DNA of 64,000 nucleotides from Saururus chinensis (Eukaryota > Streptophyta > Magnoliopsida > Piperales > Saururaceae), in NCBI GenBank assembly GCA_035235625.1, contig CP141143.1:4632501-4696500 (forward strand). The letters are read 5' to 3'. Positions 1 through 11,462 of this stretch are shown here, in pieces. The notes beneath the pieces were generated by a model. It searched no databases and was not told the DNA's origin. It saw only the letters and a program-made list of their open reading frames with translations. The position numbers were made by a program, and so were the translations under genes. Position 1 is the stretch's first letter; every line of letters begins with the position of its first letter.

Positions 1-2749
1 CCCATTTTCTTGTGGCGGGGATCGGCTGTTTCGGCAAAAGCTACTATCTGCTAGGTTGGTAAAAGGCTTTTGTTCTTAATGTGCTCGGATATGGAGCACA
101 TGAAATTGATGATTTCAATCTGCATAGCCCAGCTTGCACCATTTGGTGAGCCAAATATGATTTGTATAACCAGTGGAGCATTGGTGAGATGGCCAGGACC
201 TCACCTGAGTAAGTGGAGGTCTCTGAGTTTGAACCTCAACCCATTGCATGTGATGTGTGGGCATTGCACGAGCCTGAGGGGATAGGTGATGGTATAGGTG
301 TCTAAGTGGCTGGTTGCCCTAGCCCTTTTAGTTGGGTCCTAAGGACTTGGACCTCCCCTCATTCCCCTTTCCCTTAACACTGAAATAAAAATGAAAGTCG
401 GCCTTGACATGCACCAGATGTATGGCCTATGTTTATGGACATGGTCAGTCAATGACTGCATATTTTCTTCATTGCCAAATTTGCATTTCATGTAATCTAC
501 AGCATTCAGGATATTTTACCTGTTGAAATTTACTTCATTAAAGGTTGCATATCAATGTGTCTTTGTCTATCTGATCATTTGTGCTAGCTTACTTTCTAAT
601 CAAATTGAGCAAAAAAAACATATACATGCAAATTTGCGAAGTCAATAATAATTAGAACACTTCAACTTTTATAAAACTGTTGAATATTTGGTTGTAACAA
701 TTTTATTCATGTTAGCAAATTTATATGGTTACCCCATGTTCATCTAATATGCCAGGTTAGCTTGACTGATAAATTTGTATCCTCACTCTGCCAACTGGCG
801 TCATATGTAGTCTGGATGACTGGCATGTAATCTTTGGATAACAAAGCAATGCAGTCTAATTTGTGACTTGAGCTAGAGTCTCAGTAGAACTGCTCCTAGT
901 AAATTTACTGCGTAAGGCCTCCAAAATACTCATGATTTACATATTCCCATAGCGAATTAAGAAGGTTGGCTTCGTTTAATAGCATTGGTCTATGGAAACT
1001 TGGTTACTATATATTTAGAAGTATGACCTGCAGCATGCTTATTTCTGGTGATGGCTCATGCTGCAATGACAATTATCTGAACTGAAACTGTAATGAACTA
1101 ACATGGTTGGATATGAAAGAAAAAGGTTTATTGTCTTTGTGCAAATAATTACATTGTGCTAGGAGGTTTTCAGCTTCAAATTACTTATTGTTATGGTGAT
1201 TTTGGTGCAAATAATTTGTTAAGGTATCAGCCGACTTTAGTAAAATTCAGTGGTAAGGTTGTAATTGGTTCATATGATCCAAGGTGCATTACATGGCAAA
1301 ATATGTGGCATATGGCGTTTATATGATCTGTCTGGTAGAGTGAAACTGTTGGAAAGATGTTTTAGATATGTTCAATCTGTTTTGAATATGTTGCGGAATA
1401 TGAGTCTTTCCTATTCAATAAGTTCTTTTACTTTTATAGAGCTTGCATAAATTAAGATTATTGTTTTGCCATCCTTGTCCTAGGTATGGAGTATCAAATG
1501 TAACTCAAAGTGCAAAAAGGATATATGAAGTGGCCTCAGAAACCCCAGAAGGTTATCTTATCATATTTCTGGCACACAATGGGCCCACAGGTGTTATAGA
1601 CTGTTAAGCTTCATATGTCGATTGAATTTAATTATTTGTAAATATTTATGTTATTGGTATCATTATTGTTATTATCACCCCATTGCTATTTCATAAGGAT
1701 ACAGTATCTACTTTTAATTATACAGGATTAGGATCTGAGGTTGATGACATTTGTGGAAAAGATTGGGGCATAGGAGGTGGTGACCATGGTGATCCAGGTA
1801 TGGTGCAGTCATACAAAAGAAATTTGCAGTTGGTGAAATTATATCAATGGACTTCTCATATAATCATCGGGCATGTTCAACCATTATGATTGTGACCACT
1901 GTCACTATATCCTTCCAAAATCTATCATTTTCTCTAAACTCCGCTGCATAGTGTGTGGTATCCTGCTTGTGTAAACACCTTTCTGAGACAACTTTTGGAA
2001 AATGAGTTCAATTGCTATGAATAGCTCCTTTTTTTTATTTGTGCTACCAATTACATGTATCTGCATGCTAAATGAAACCAATATAATGAGGATGAGGAGT
2101 CTGCCACTCCCTATTTTTGCCAGCTCACCCCGCATATACGCAGTCAGTAATAGCTCTTTTTTTTTATTTGTGCTACCAATTACATGTATCTGCACGCTAA
2201 ATGAAACCAATATAATGAGGATGAGGAGTATATGCGGGGTGAGCTGGCAAAAATAAGGAGTGGCAGACTCCTCATCCGTATAATAATTATAGGTTTAAAA
2301 ATACTGATCTTGTTCAACTGATCTTTTTTTTTTTATATTGGTGCTCTCGTTTGACAGATCTGACACAAGCAATTTCCGAGGTGAAACAAAATACGGACTT
2401 TTGCGTTCCTTTGGTTGTGTTTGGACATATGCATAAGGAGCTTGCTTATGGGAGGGGTCGCAGAAAGATGATTGCTGTGGGAGTTGACAACACTGTCTAT
2501 TTGAATGGAGCCATTGTACCAAGAGTAAAACCTATTTGCAAACCAGGAACCAGCAGCAGATGCTTGAAGGTTGATGACTCGTTTTGTGCTCATGAATTGC
2601 AAGGCACATTGCGAGCATTCACTGTTATCAACTTTGTGGAGGGGAAGTTAAATAAAATAGCAGAGACTTGGGTTGCGGTTTGTGGGGATAAGGTCGCAGT
2701 AGAAGACGAGCTGCTTCTCTATGATGTAGAAAATCAGCAACCTTCATAA
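1..2749 (+). CDS. Calcineurin-like metallophosphoesterase, TIGR04168 type (3' part of gene)
   Basis: Four exons are visible: 1-54 (cut by the window edge), 1484-1590, 1726-1797 and 2358-2749 with the TAA stop. All three introns are GT-AG and the phases join cleanly. The product shows phosphoesterase signatures in order: an AHNGPTG segment, a GGGDHGDPDL segment and VVFGHMHKEL, which carries the GHxH metal-binding motif, followed by a C-terminal YLNGAIVPRV block. This order matches the cyanobacterial and plant family TIGR04168, a putative plastid phosphatase group; the substrate is not known from sequence. The N-terminal half, with any transit peptide and the first metal ligands, lies outside the window. 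The longest exon encodes about 130 residues, ending in a poorly conserved acidic tail. Intron 1 (1429 bp) holds a SINE-like repeat and intron 3 a fold-back repeat. The family assignment rests on remembered motif order; the exon structure is read directly. Confidence 0.85.
168..372 (+). repeat. Candidate tRNA-derived SINE in intron 1
   Basis: The intron carries a block of about 200 bp that is less AT-rich than its surroundings. A stretch at 225-235 (gagtttgaacc) resembles a pol III B box, and a weak A-box-like stretch lies about 40 bp upstream. The block ends in a pyrimidine-rich stretch (cccctcattcccctttccc). I see no target-site duplication. SINE is the best guess, not a firm call. Confidence 0.35.
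2021..2276. repeat. Compound direct and inverted repeat in intron 3
   Basis: A unit of about 80 bp (2021-2100) recurs at 2150-2229 with only a few differences. A 49-bp segment starting in the first copy (2091-2139) returns as its reverse complement at 2228-2276 with one mismatch, so the RNA could form a nearly perfect 49-bp stem. It sits in the last intron of the phosphoesterase gene, about 80 bp before the final acceptor. It may be a young MITE-like insertion or a fold-back rearrangement. No coding function is seen. Confidence 0.85.
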
Positions 2750-2816
2750 TGTGATCTTAAGTATGTGTGACTTTGTACAGTCAGGTATTCATCCAGTTAT
2801 CTTTTAGACGCATCTA

Positions 2817-2927
2817 GCCTGACCAGCGCATGTGACCATGCCACATGGGGTACGTAGAGGCTGTGTTTGCCTCTGTGTACCATGTTAGGTACCCCATGTA
2901 GCATAGTCACATGGAGTCTATCAGGAA
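2817..2927. repeat. Hairpin-forming inverted repeat, MITE-like, behind the phosphoesterase gene
   Basis: Arms at about 2829-2861 and 2869-2913 are reverse complements with a few mismatches; the first 25 bases differ at two positions. Short weaker pairing extends to 2817 and 2927. It lies 68 bp past the stop codon, so it may fall in the 3' UTR. The size and single-hairpin form fit a small MITE or a miRNA-like fold-back. No clear target duplication is visible. Confidence 0.6.
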
Positions 2928-3873
2928 AACATTTACTTTATCTTATCTGATGTGTAACTTGTACTTGAATGCTCGTGAAATCAGCCCGAACCCACCTGAA
3001 GACCAATGTCGATTGGGATGAGCCCAACGGCCTGTGTATCTTGTTTGTACACAAACTAATTTTTGTGATTGAAAAGGAGCAAAAAGACTATTACTACTTG
3101 CATGTTGAAATACCAAGTAGCATTTGGATCCACCCTGATAAGAGTTTTCTCAGGCTTGTCCGACAATAAGCAATGTGCAAATGGATATTTGTCTTTTTGG
3201 TACCGTGAGCAATTCTGATGCTGAAATCAGACTCATTGCATAGCCGTCACGGAGATCTGACGCCAGTTTCAACCTTGTCAAACATCACACAGGTAGTACA
3301 TTATTGTTTTATGACATCAATTTCCACCAATGTGGTGTATCCAAGCCAATTCTTCTGAAACTGCTGCCATGCCCCCCGGCCGTCTAGGACTACAGCCTCA
3401 GGTCATGATCCGAGTCATCTGACGTCCAGGGAGGCGACAGCGTACTGGCCCATGTATTAGAAGCTAAACAATGAATAGTCCGAAGAAACAGGTCAAATTA
3501 CGTATCCTTGTAGAATATACAGGTGTAAAAAGATGTTTATGTCCTATCCGTGTACCAAATCCCATCGGCTGGCTCAAGTTGCTTTCAAATGAAGGAATCT
3601 CCTAAGTCCCCACTGAATGAATCTTTCATGATCAAGAGCTTTGAGTGGCATATATGCGGATATATTATAAAATGCTTTCTACAGCCAGATTGGCACCAAC
3701 CCGATAATAAACAATTAATAGAAACAAGTAAACGAACTGATTGAAGTATACGCCCCGAGAACATTTGAACTCCTCCATTAGAGATATTATAAGTGTCAAA
3801 TGAGCAAAAAGATGGAATTAGGACTTCCTAATGCCATCATTCGCGCTGCATACACTTGCACCGGGCGGTATTA
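2928..3873. other. Intergenic, nothing recognised
   Basis: Open frames here are short and lack codon bias or family resemblance. I see no gene, RNA gene or repeat with defined ends. Confidence 0.5.
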
Positions 3874-3878
3874 CTAGT

Positions 3879-4043
3879 TGTTAAAGATGTATAACTGTAA
3901 TTAGTCAGTGTGTTGTTTTAATATATTATAGTTAACTGAAAGTCAATGTGGTTTGACTAGTCTTGGTTGTCTCATATAATATAAATACTGTTGTACTCTT
4001 CAGATTCAATTAATGAATTGAAATCACAGTTACTTTTTCATCA
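3879..4043 (+). mobile_element. Solo LTR, 165 bp, copia-like
   Basis: The segment begins tgttaaagatg and ends ttcatca, so it has TG...CA termini. It is flanked by the perfect 5-bp duplication ctagt at 3874-3878 and 4044-4048. A TATA-like stretch (tataatataaata) lies in its second half. No primer site or coding part follows. It is best explained as the product of recombination between two LTRs of a small element. The very short LTR recalls TRIM or small copia elements. Orientation is inferred from the TATA position. Confidence 0.8.
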
Positions 4044-4048
4044 CTAGT

Positions 4049-5051
4049 AAGACAAATTACTTTGCCAAAGCATTGATTCTATTTGAAATAAGTTGTCTTC
4101 CGTTCGTTTTCTGAGGGTCCTTGAATTGATAGTGGTTGCTTCATGTGGAGCTGAGAGCAACGATCGACGTTGGATTCAGGGGCGGAGCAGGAGTTTAGAT
4201 TAAGAGAGGTAAGTTTGAACATAGAGGGCATATAGCACAATATAAAGAGATTAAAGCTGAACGGGGAAAGGCAAAAAAATTTTCTTAGAGAGATAATATA
4301 AAAAATTATAAATATTGTGGGGGGTGGGGGGCCTGGTTGGATTTGATGCCTTTGGTATCTGCAATTTAGTCTAAGTACGCGTTGGGGTTGGAGTCAGGGA
4401 GATTTGCATAAGACGGTGACAGAAGAAAGCCAAGTGGGCCCCCATAAAAAACGCGTACGCATCACAAATTTTCAGTTTGCACATGGCATGCAGCAGTCGG
4501 AATCAGAATTCTGTCATATAGCAAAGGCAGTTAGACTCAGAAATGAAAGAGCGTGATGCACTGTGATTGCCGTCCACGTAAATGGCGAAAGTCGGATGGC
4601 TTTGAGCTAAAGGGGAAGACCAGGACGGATTTTTGCTTCACAACCACCCTTTATACTTGGAAATGAAAGGGCAATAAACACCGTCGTCTCCTATAAAAGT
4701 TGCATGTTGCATGGTCAAATTTGCTAAGGTTGGCATCTTTGAGAATAGATTGTTGTTGAATTTGCCATGTGGTGATTAAAGAAGCGACTGCATATATAGC
4801 AAGTAAACAGTAATTTTGTTGAGATGTCATTGCTCCGACACTTCTTCTTCTGTTGCATCTTGTATGGAATTAGAATGAACGGTTGACAGCTCGTAATGCT
4901 GAAATTAAATTTCTTCCCTCTAACATCTAAAACGCCTTTCTATATGTGCAGGCTATGCTACCACCGTCTCTTTTTGTCTAAATTTTCGATTCAGAAATGC
5001 GGACAAAGAAGTCGTAAATTATGACCTATACTCACCACTCACTGCTCACTG
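4049..5051. other. Intergenic, with a possible hAT-type MITE end near 4178
   Basis: At about 4178 a cagggggcgg-like start (caggggcggagcagg) resembles the terminal repeat of common plant hAT MITEs, and a G-rich stretch near 4318-4334 could be its decayed other end. I cannot pair the ends or show a duplication. The rest is AT-rich with no recognisable gene. Confidence 0.3.
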
Positions 5052-5056
5052 CACAT

Positions 5057-5765
5057 TGTTGTGTTGTGGGCGTCGTACCCACTTAAACCGGGAAGATGGT
5101 TCCGGTTTGAGAGATACGTGAATAGGAGAGAATTTTGTGGGCCCAATACTAATTAAAATAGGATAACTACGTGGACTAAGGTAGTTATAAAACAAAACCA
5201 TCTGTTCATTATGTGAACACCACATAAAAATAGAAAATTGGGCTGGCTTTGTTTTCTCTCCCGTGACGAAAAACAAAAAAGCTTTTGGCTTTTGTTCTTC
5301 TCTCCATACAAAAAGTGCAGAGAAAAATTGTCTTCTCCTCTCCAACGAGAACAAGTGAAGACAGGAAAATTTTTTCTCTTTTGGTGCGTGGTGATCAAGC
5401 CATATCTCAAGTTAATAATTCCCAGCGAATTAGCAAGAGGAAGGAGGGCTTTCTCTCTTGATTTTCAAGAGAAGGATTCATCACAAGAGGTAATTCTAAT
5501 CCCCGGTTATTATACTTGATATAACAAAGAGGTCGTGCAGGGTGATTAGCCATGTTCTTGGGGCTCAGCCCCTAAAGGTTAGTAGTATTTAATCTTTGCT
5601 TTAATTTATATTAATTCAAAGTAATTTAGATTTATTACTGCTTATTTGTGTTTATGTGTATATGCATGTAATTTGATTGAGAGGGATACAAAGGTAATAT
5701 TTTTGCACATCCACAAGGCCGGGCTCAACCTCGAAGCTTCGAAGCTTCCGCTGTGCCACCCAATA
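5057..5765 (+). repeat. Left LTR of the copia element
   Basis: 709 bp, beginning tgttgtg. The right copy closes with caaca, giving a short TGTTG/CAACA inverted repeat; this copy differs by one base there. Its partner is 10749-11457. Confidence 0.93.
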
Positions 5766-6690
5766 GTGGTATCGGAGCCCTGGTTCGTAGATTGGGTGCT
5801 GAAATTACCTTTTTACCCCTTGTCATCCCTAATAAGGCTAGGGCTAGGGATTACTATATCTCTCTCATAAAGATAGTAATTGAAATTCCGTCTGAATATG
5901 ATTTTTATTTACTGTCTAAAGGCCTCTACCAAATTTGAGATTATTTGGATTTCGGAAAGCGTGCCAAACGCTGCCATCAAGAACAGGGGTATTTTGGTCA
6001 ATTTGGACCAAATTCGCCCAAATTCGAATTAAATTTTTTCAGTATTTTTACTGGGTTCTTTAGGACCCTAATTGGCTGAAATTATCATTGTTTTGGTGAA
6101 TTTGGATTATAGATTTATTCTATAAATAGATTTTGCCCTAAAAGAGACTTTTTTTTGTAAAACTTGATTTCAAGGGCATTATACGAAATTCACCTTGCTG
6201 AATTCTATTATTGAGGCTTATTTTATATACTGTTTAAAGGTGATTACATGCATAATCTCTTGTGTGAAGTAATTGATGCATAATATAAAGTGCACAATTG
6301 TTGTATGTAATTGATTGTACTTAACTAGCCCAAGGGTAGTTTAGTAACTTTACACAAATCACATTTTTATTTTTTGGACAGAAGTGTACTTTAAATTTAT
6401 TTATAAAGTTCACTCCCTTTCATTGCTTGTTTAGCATAGTAAGCACACATACATTGCTTATTTGTCTAATTGAGTGGATTATTGTTATAACTAACCCTGT
6501 ATAAGGGTAAAATAGTAATTCACTCTATTTTCACCCACACACACCAAGATTATTCTTGGGAGTGAACTTGCTTGCTGCTAAGATTAGATAGAGTCCTACT
6601 CCTTTTATATCCATCTAAATAAGTTAGCAGTATTATTTATTTGCCTATTTATTCCCTTGTTTACCTTTGTAGACAATTTTTGTTTATTCC

Positions 6691-7540
6691 ATGGCGTCCC
6701 GTATGGTTGCTAGTGAGCTAAGCAAAACTGAAAAGCTCAACTCCACCAACTACCTCACCTGGAAGAGGAGGATCAGACATATTCTTTTCCTAGATAATCT
6801 GGCCCATGTTTTGGACCAAGGTCTGTGATTCCGCTTACAGATTCCTCCACTCAGGCTCAGAAGAAAGCTTATGAAAAGTTTAAGGAGGAAGATGCCAAAG
6901 CAAGGACTACCCTTCTTACATTCATGGAGCCAAACATTGAAATGCTTTTTGAAAAGCATAAGACTGCCAAGGAAATGATGGAGGCAGTAGCTAGGCAGTA
7001 TGGAGAGCACACAGAGGCACATATTAAGATGTTGCAGACCCGTTATCAGAACAGTCGCATGAGGGAAGGAGATAATGTGCTTGAGCACATTAATTCCATG
7101 TCCATCATTGCAAGTGATCTGGAGATCCTTGAGAACCCCATAAATGAGAGGATCCAAGTTTCAACTGTTCTGAATAGCCTCCCTAGGTCTTGGGAGAGTG
7201 TGGTTATTGCATTAAACATCTCTGATAAGAAACTCACATTGGATGATCTCACTGCCAAGCTTGGCTTAGAGCAAGAGAGGAGGAACCATGTGAGTGCTCT
7301 GAGTACATCTGCCAACCTTGCCTAGCATGGTGGCTCTAAGAAAGGTGGAGGAGGTGGTGGTCAAGGTCAGAGGAAGAAGAACTTCAAGAGAAAGGGCAAG
7401 AAACCCCAAGGTGGTGGAAAGGGCAACAATGACAACAAACCCAAAGGGGCTTGTTTTAAATGTGGCAAGATGGGTCATTTTAAAAACAACTGCCCTAATG
7501 GGGATCAGGGAGCTGGAAGCAAGGCAAATCAGAAAGGGAA
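6691..7540 (+). pseudogene. Copia gag region (fossil)
   Basis: The region encodes a capsid-like gag of the UBN2/copia type after an atggcgtcccg start near 6691, and a CCHC zinc knuckle (CFKCGKMGHFKNNC) near 7450-7495. A basic, glycine-rich linker precedes the knuckle. It forms the 5' part of the broken copia element. Confidence 0.85.
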
Positions 7541-7579
7541 AGATATCATTTGCATGATCTCAGAAGTTATGATTGTTGA

Positions 7580-10500
7580 CTCCAATGAGAAGAGCTGATG
7601 GCTGGATTCTGCAGCCACTAAGCATGTGGCTATGACTAGGGGTGACAGGATGGCTGATCTGTCTCTAGGGCAGCACAAGATCTACATGAGGAACAACACA
7701 TATTGTGATGTGACTGCTACAGGCACCTACAAGATCCTTCTTCCTCAGGGGATGAACTTGGTGCTAACAGATGTCCTCTTTGCCCCTACCATCAGAAGGA
7801 ATCTTATCTCAATTCCCCTCCTCACTAGCAAGGGGTTTGAGACTAGGTTTAAGGGGTCAAAGGCAACAGTTGGCAAGAACAATAAAATTTTATTTACTGC
7901 TTCTTTTGTTGATGGTTTATTTAAGTTAGATGTAGCAGATGACTCTTCAATTAATGCAATAGCTAAGTTTAATTATGTAGTGTGTTTGTTTGATGTTGAT
8001 TCTTTGATGTGGCACTTGAGGCTTTGTCATGTGCATGTTAATAAATTACACAGAATGTCCAACATTGGACTCCTCCCTAAGTTGTCTAGGGATATGCGTG
8101 TGTGTGAAGACCGCTTGGCAGGCAAAATGAGTAGGCAGCCCTTCCCAAAGGGTAAGCGTGCCACAGACCTTTTAGAGGTCGTTCACTCAGACATATGTGG
8201 GCCTATGAATGTACAAACCCATAGAGGGATGGTGTATTTTATTACATTCATAGATGATTACTCTAGGTTTGGTTATATATACCTCCTAAAGCGAAAGTTT
8301 GAAGCCTTTGAGAAATTCAAAGAATTCAAGGCTGAAGTAGAGACTCAATTAGGTTGGTTAATTAAAGTCCTAAGAACGGACAAAGGTGGAAAATACACCT
8401 CTGATGAGTTTAAGGACTATTTTACCAACCTAGGAATTATACACCAATACACTCTACCCTATACTCAGCAAAATGGAGTTGCTGAAAGGAGAAACAGAAC
8501 CCTCTTAGATATGGTTAGATCCATGTTAAACCACTCAGAACTAGGAGTAAATTTTTGGGGTGAGGCATTAGACACCGCTATGTATGTGCTTAACCGTATA
8601 CCTACTAAGGTTGTCAAGAGAACACCTTATGAGTTATGGACAGGCAGATGTCCAGACTTAGGTCATCTTAGAGTGTGGGGGTCTAAAGCACATGTAAAAG
8701 TGCCTGACCAACATAGAAGCAAACTAGACCCTAAAACAATAAAGTGTAACTTTATAGGGTATAGTGAATACTCTAAGGGGTACAGGTTTGTAGTGCACCA
8801 TGCTGATGGGACAATGGGGGTCATTGAATCTAGGGATGCTTATTTCCTAGAAGAAGATTTAGACCCTAAAATTCATAGTAAAAGAGTAGAACTATTTGAA
8901 GTAGAGATAGAGCAAAACACTACTACTTCTACAGAGGTGGTTATAGGATCTGAACCTAGGGGAATATCTGAAGTAAGTGAGGTAAGAGATAAAAGACCCT
9001 CGACCTTGTTGCGGGACTTCTATGCCATGTTAGGAGAAGATGAAGTAACAATAGATGAACCTTTATCTGATGATCCCTTAACCTATGAGCAGGCAATGGA
9101 TAGTCCAGATTCCAAGGAATGACAATCAGCTATTCAAGAGGAAATGGATTCCATTATGAAAAACCAAGTTTGGGAAGTTGTTGACTTGCCCAGTGAAAGA
9201 AAGCCTATTGGCTACAAGTGGATTTTCAAGAAAAAGCTCAAGGCAAATGGGTCTATAGATAAATATAAAGCAAGACTGGTAGCTAAAGGTTTCAACCAAG
9301 TCAGGGGAATTGACTTTAAGGAAACCTATTCACCTGTGACTAGATTTACATCTATTAGGTGTTTGTTGGCTATAGTGGCACAGTTAAATTTAGAGTTGCA
9401 CCAAATGGATGTAAAGACTGCCTTCCTAAATAGTGATTTAGAGGAGGAGATTTACATGGAATAACCTGAGGGTTTTGTTGTTCCTGGAGAGGAACACAAG
9501 GTGTGCAAACTCATAAAGTCTTTATATGGCCTTAAACAGTCTCCTAGGCTATGGTGCTTCACTTTTTACAAAGTGATTAGTGAGTATGGGTTCATAGCAA
9601 ATGAATGTGATCATTGTGTCTACTCCTTTAAGGATGAAAGTAGATTTATGTTACTCTCTCTATGTAGATGATATCCTTTTGATGGGAAATGACTTGAGCT
9701 TAATAGTCAGTCTAAAGGAGTACCTCAAGACCCAGTTTGAAATGAAAGACATGGGTGAGGCCTCTTACATACTCGGTATGAAGATTGACAGAGATAGAAA
9801 AGCAAGGCTGCTTAGTATATCTCAAGAATCATACATAGAAAGCGTCTTGAAACGCTTCGGTGTGATTGGTTGGAAAGTAATAGATTCTCCTATCTATAAG
9901 GGTACAACTTTATCTAAAAGTCAGGCACCATCCTCTAACGAGGATAGACTCAAAATGGAGTCAGTGCCTTATGCACAGGCTATTGGCAGCTTAATGTATG
10001 CCATGACCTGTACTCGACCTGATTTGAGCTATGTTGTAGGGCTCTTGAGTAGATACCAGGCAAACCCAGGTATGGCTCACTGGCAAGCAGTGAAGCGAGT
10101 TTTTAGGTACCTCTTGGGAACCAAAGGTATGAAACTCACCTATCAGGCTAAGGAACTGTCATTCGCTGGGTATAGTGATTCAGACTATGCTGGGGACCTA
10201 GATGATAGGAAATCCACTGCTGGTTATGTCTTCATGTTTGGAGGCGGTGCTATAGCTTGGGCTAGTAAAAAGCAAAAGAGCGTAGCAAAGTCAACCATGG
10301 AAGCTGAATTTTATGCATGTAGTTTAGCAGCTTCAGAAGCAGTGTGGATTAAAGACTTTCTAGCCAGACTTAGGCTAGAGAGCTGGGTTGATTCTCCTGT
10401 CCAGATGTTTTGTGATAACCTGGCTACTGTGTCGACACTTAAAAATGGAGAAATCAGCGCAAGAGGTAAACACATTGAAGTAAATTACTACTTTGTGTTT

Positions 10501-10629
10501 GATATGCTACAGAAAGGAAAGTTGGTAGTAAATCATCTTCCTACTTCTGAGATGTTGGCAGATCCGTTAACTAAGGCTTTAACAACGGATCACTTTGTAC
10601 GTCTTGTTCATAGTATAGGACTTCGATAG
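7580..10629 (+). pseudogene. Copia pol region: protease, integrase, reverse transcriptase, RNase H (fossil)
   Basis: Domains in order: a protease-like WLDSAATKH segment near 7600; a GAG-pre-integrase block (WHLRLCH) near 8010; the integrase core at about 8170-8750; copia reverse transcriptase (RVT_2) starting near 9160 with KARLVAKGF and, further on, YVDDILLMG; and RNase H near 10150-10420 with AGYSDSDYAGD and KQKSVAKSTMEAEF. The order integrase then reverse transcriptase defines Ty1/copia. The region is broken; no functional product is expected. Confidence 0.9.
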
Positions 10630-10748
10630 GGCTAGGGCGCCAGCTCCTGTGGAGTTCAGTATGGACATTTTTGCCTACAGGTTAGACTAAGACAGACTAG
10701 GTGCACAAGTTGCTGTCTGGTTCGTGGGCACTTCACCCAAGTGGGGGA

Positions 10749-11457
10749 TGTTGTGTAGTGGGCGTCGTACCCACTTAAACCGGGAAGATGGTTCTGGTTT
10801 GAGAGATACGTGAATAGGAGGGAATTTTGTGGGCCCAATACTAATTGAAATAGGATAACTACGCTGACTAAGGTAGTTATAAAACAAAACCATCTGTTCA
10901 TTATGTGAACACGACGGAAAAACAGAAAATTGGGCTGGCTTCGTTTTCTCTCCCGTGACGAAAAACAAAAAAGCTTTTGGCTTTTGTTCTTCTCTCCATA
11001 CAAAAAGTGCAGAGAAAAATTGTCTTCTCCTCTCCAACGAGAACAAGTGAAGACAGGAAAAATTTTTCTCCTTTGGTGCGTGGTGATCAAGCCATATCTC
11101 AAGTTAATAATTCCCAGCGAATTAGCAAGAGGAAGGAGGGCTTTCTCTCTTGATTTTCAAGAGAAGGATTCATCACAAGAGGTAATTCTAATCCCCGGTT
11201 ATTATACTTGATATAACAAAGAGGTCGTGCAGGGTGATTAGCCACGTCCTTGGGGCTCAGCCCCTAAAGGTTAGTAGTATTTAATCTTTGCTTTAATTTA
11301 TATTAATTCAAAGTAATTTAGATTTACTACTGCTTATTTGTGTTTATGTGTATATGTATGTAATTTGATTGAGAGGGATACAAAGGTAATATTTTTGCAC
11401 ATCCACAAGGCCGGGCTCAACCTCGAAGCTTCGAAGCTTCCGCTGTGCCACCCAACA
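10749..11457 (+). repeat. Right LTR of the copia element
   Basis: 709 bp, TGTTG at the start and CAACA at the end, directly after the polypurine tract. It is the same length as the left copy and about 97.5% alike by eye. Confidence 0.93.
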
Positions 11458-11462
11458 CTCAT

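Larger units (their letters stand above)
5057..11457 (+). mobile_element. Ty1/copia LTR retrotransposon, full-length layout, broken
   Basis: The element runs TG to CA between two 709-bp LTRs. A primer site matching initiator Met-tRNA (tggtatcggagc, 5767-5778) follows the left LTR, and a purine tract (aagtggggga) precedes the right LTR. Flanking 5-bp sequences are cacat and ctcat, a duplication with one mismatch. The internal region holds gag, protease, integrase, reverse transcriptase and RNase H in the copia order, integrase before reverse transcriptase. By eye the LTRs differ at about 18 positions (2.5%), or roughly 1-2 million years at commonly used plant rates. The coding part carries a handful of breaks, perhaps four to six, so it is a fossil. 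It lies between unrelated intergenic sequences. Confidence 0.95.

Noticed and set aside
2969-3169. A 66-codon open frame downstream of the phosphoesterase gene
   Set aside because: No family resemblance, no plausible splice partners, and normal for chance in this composition.
5046-5410. Minus-strand open frames in the left copia LTR (repeated at 10656-11102)
   Set aside because: They lie antisense within the LTRs and occur in both copies; not independent genes.
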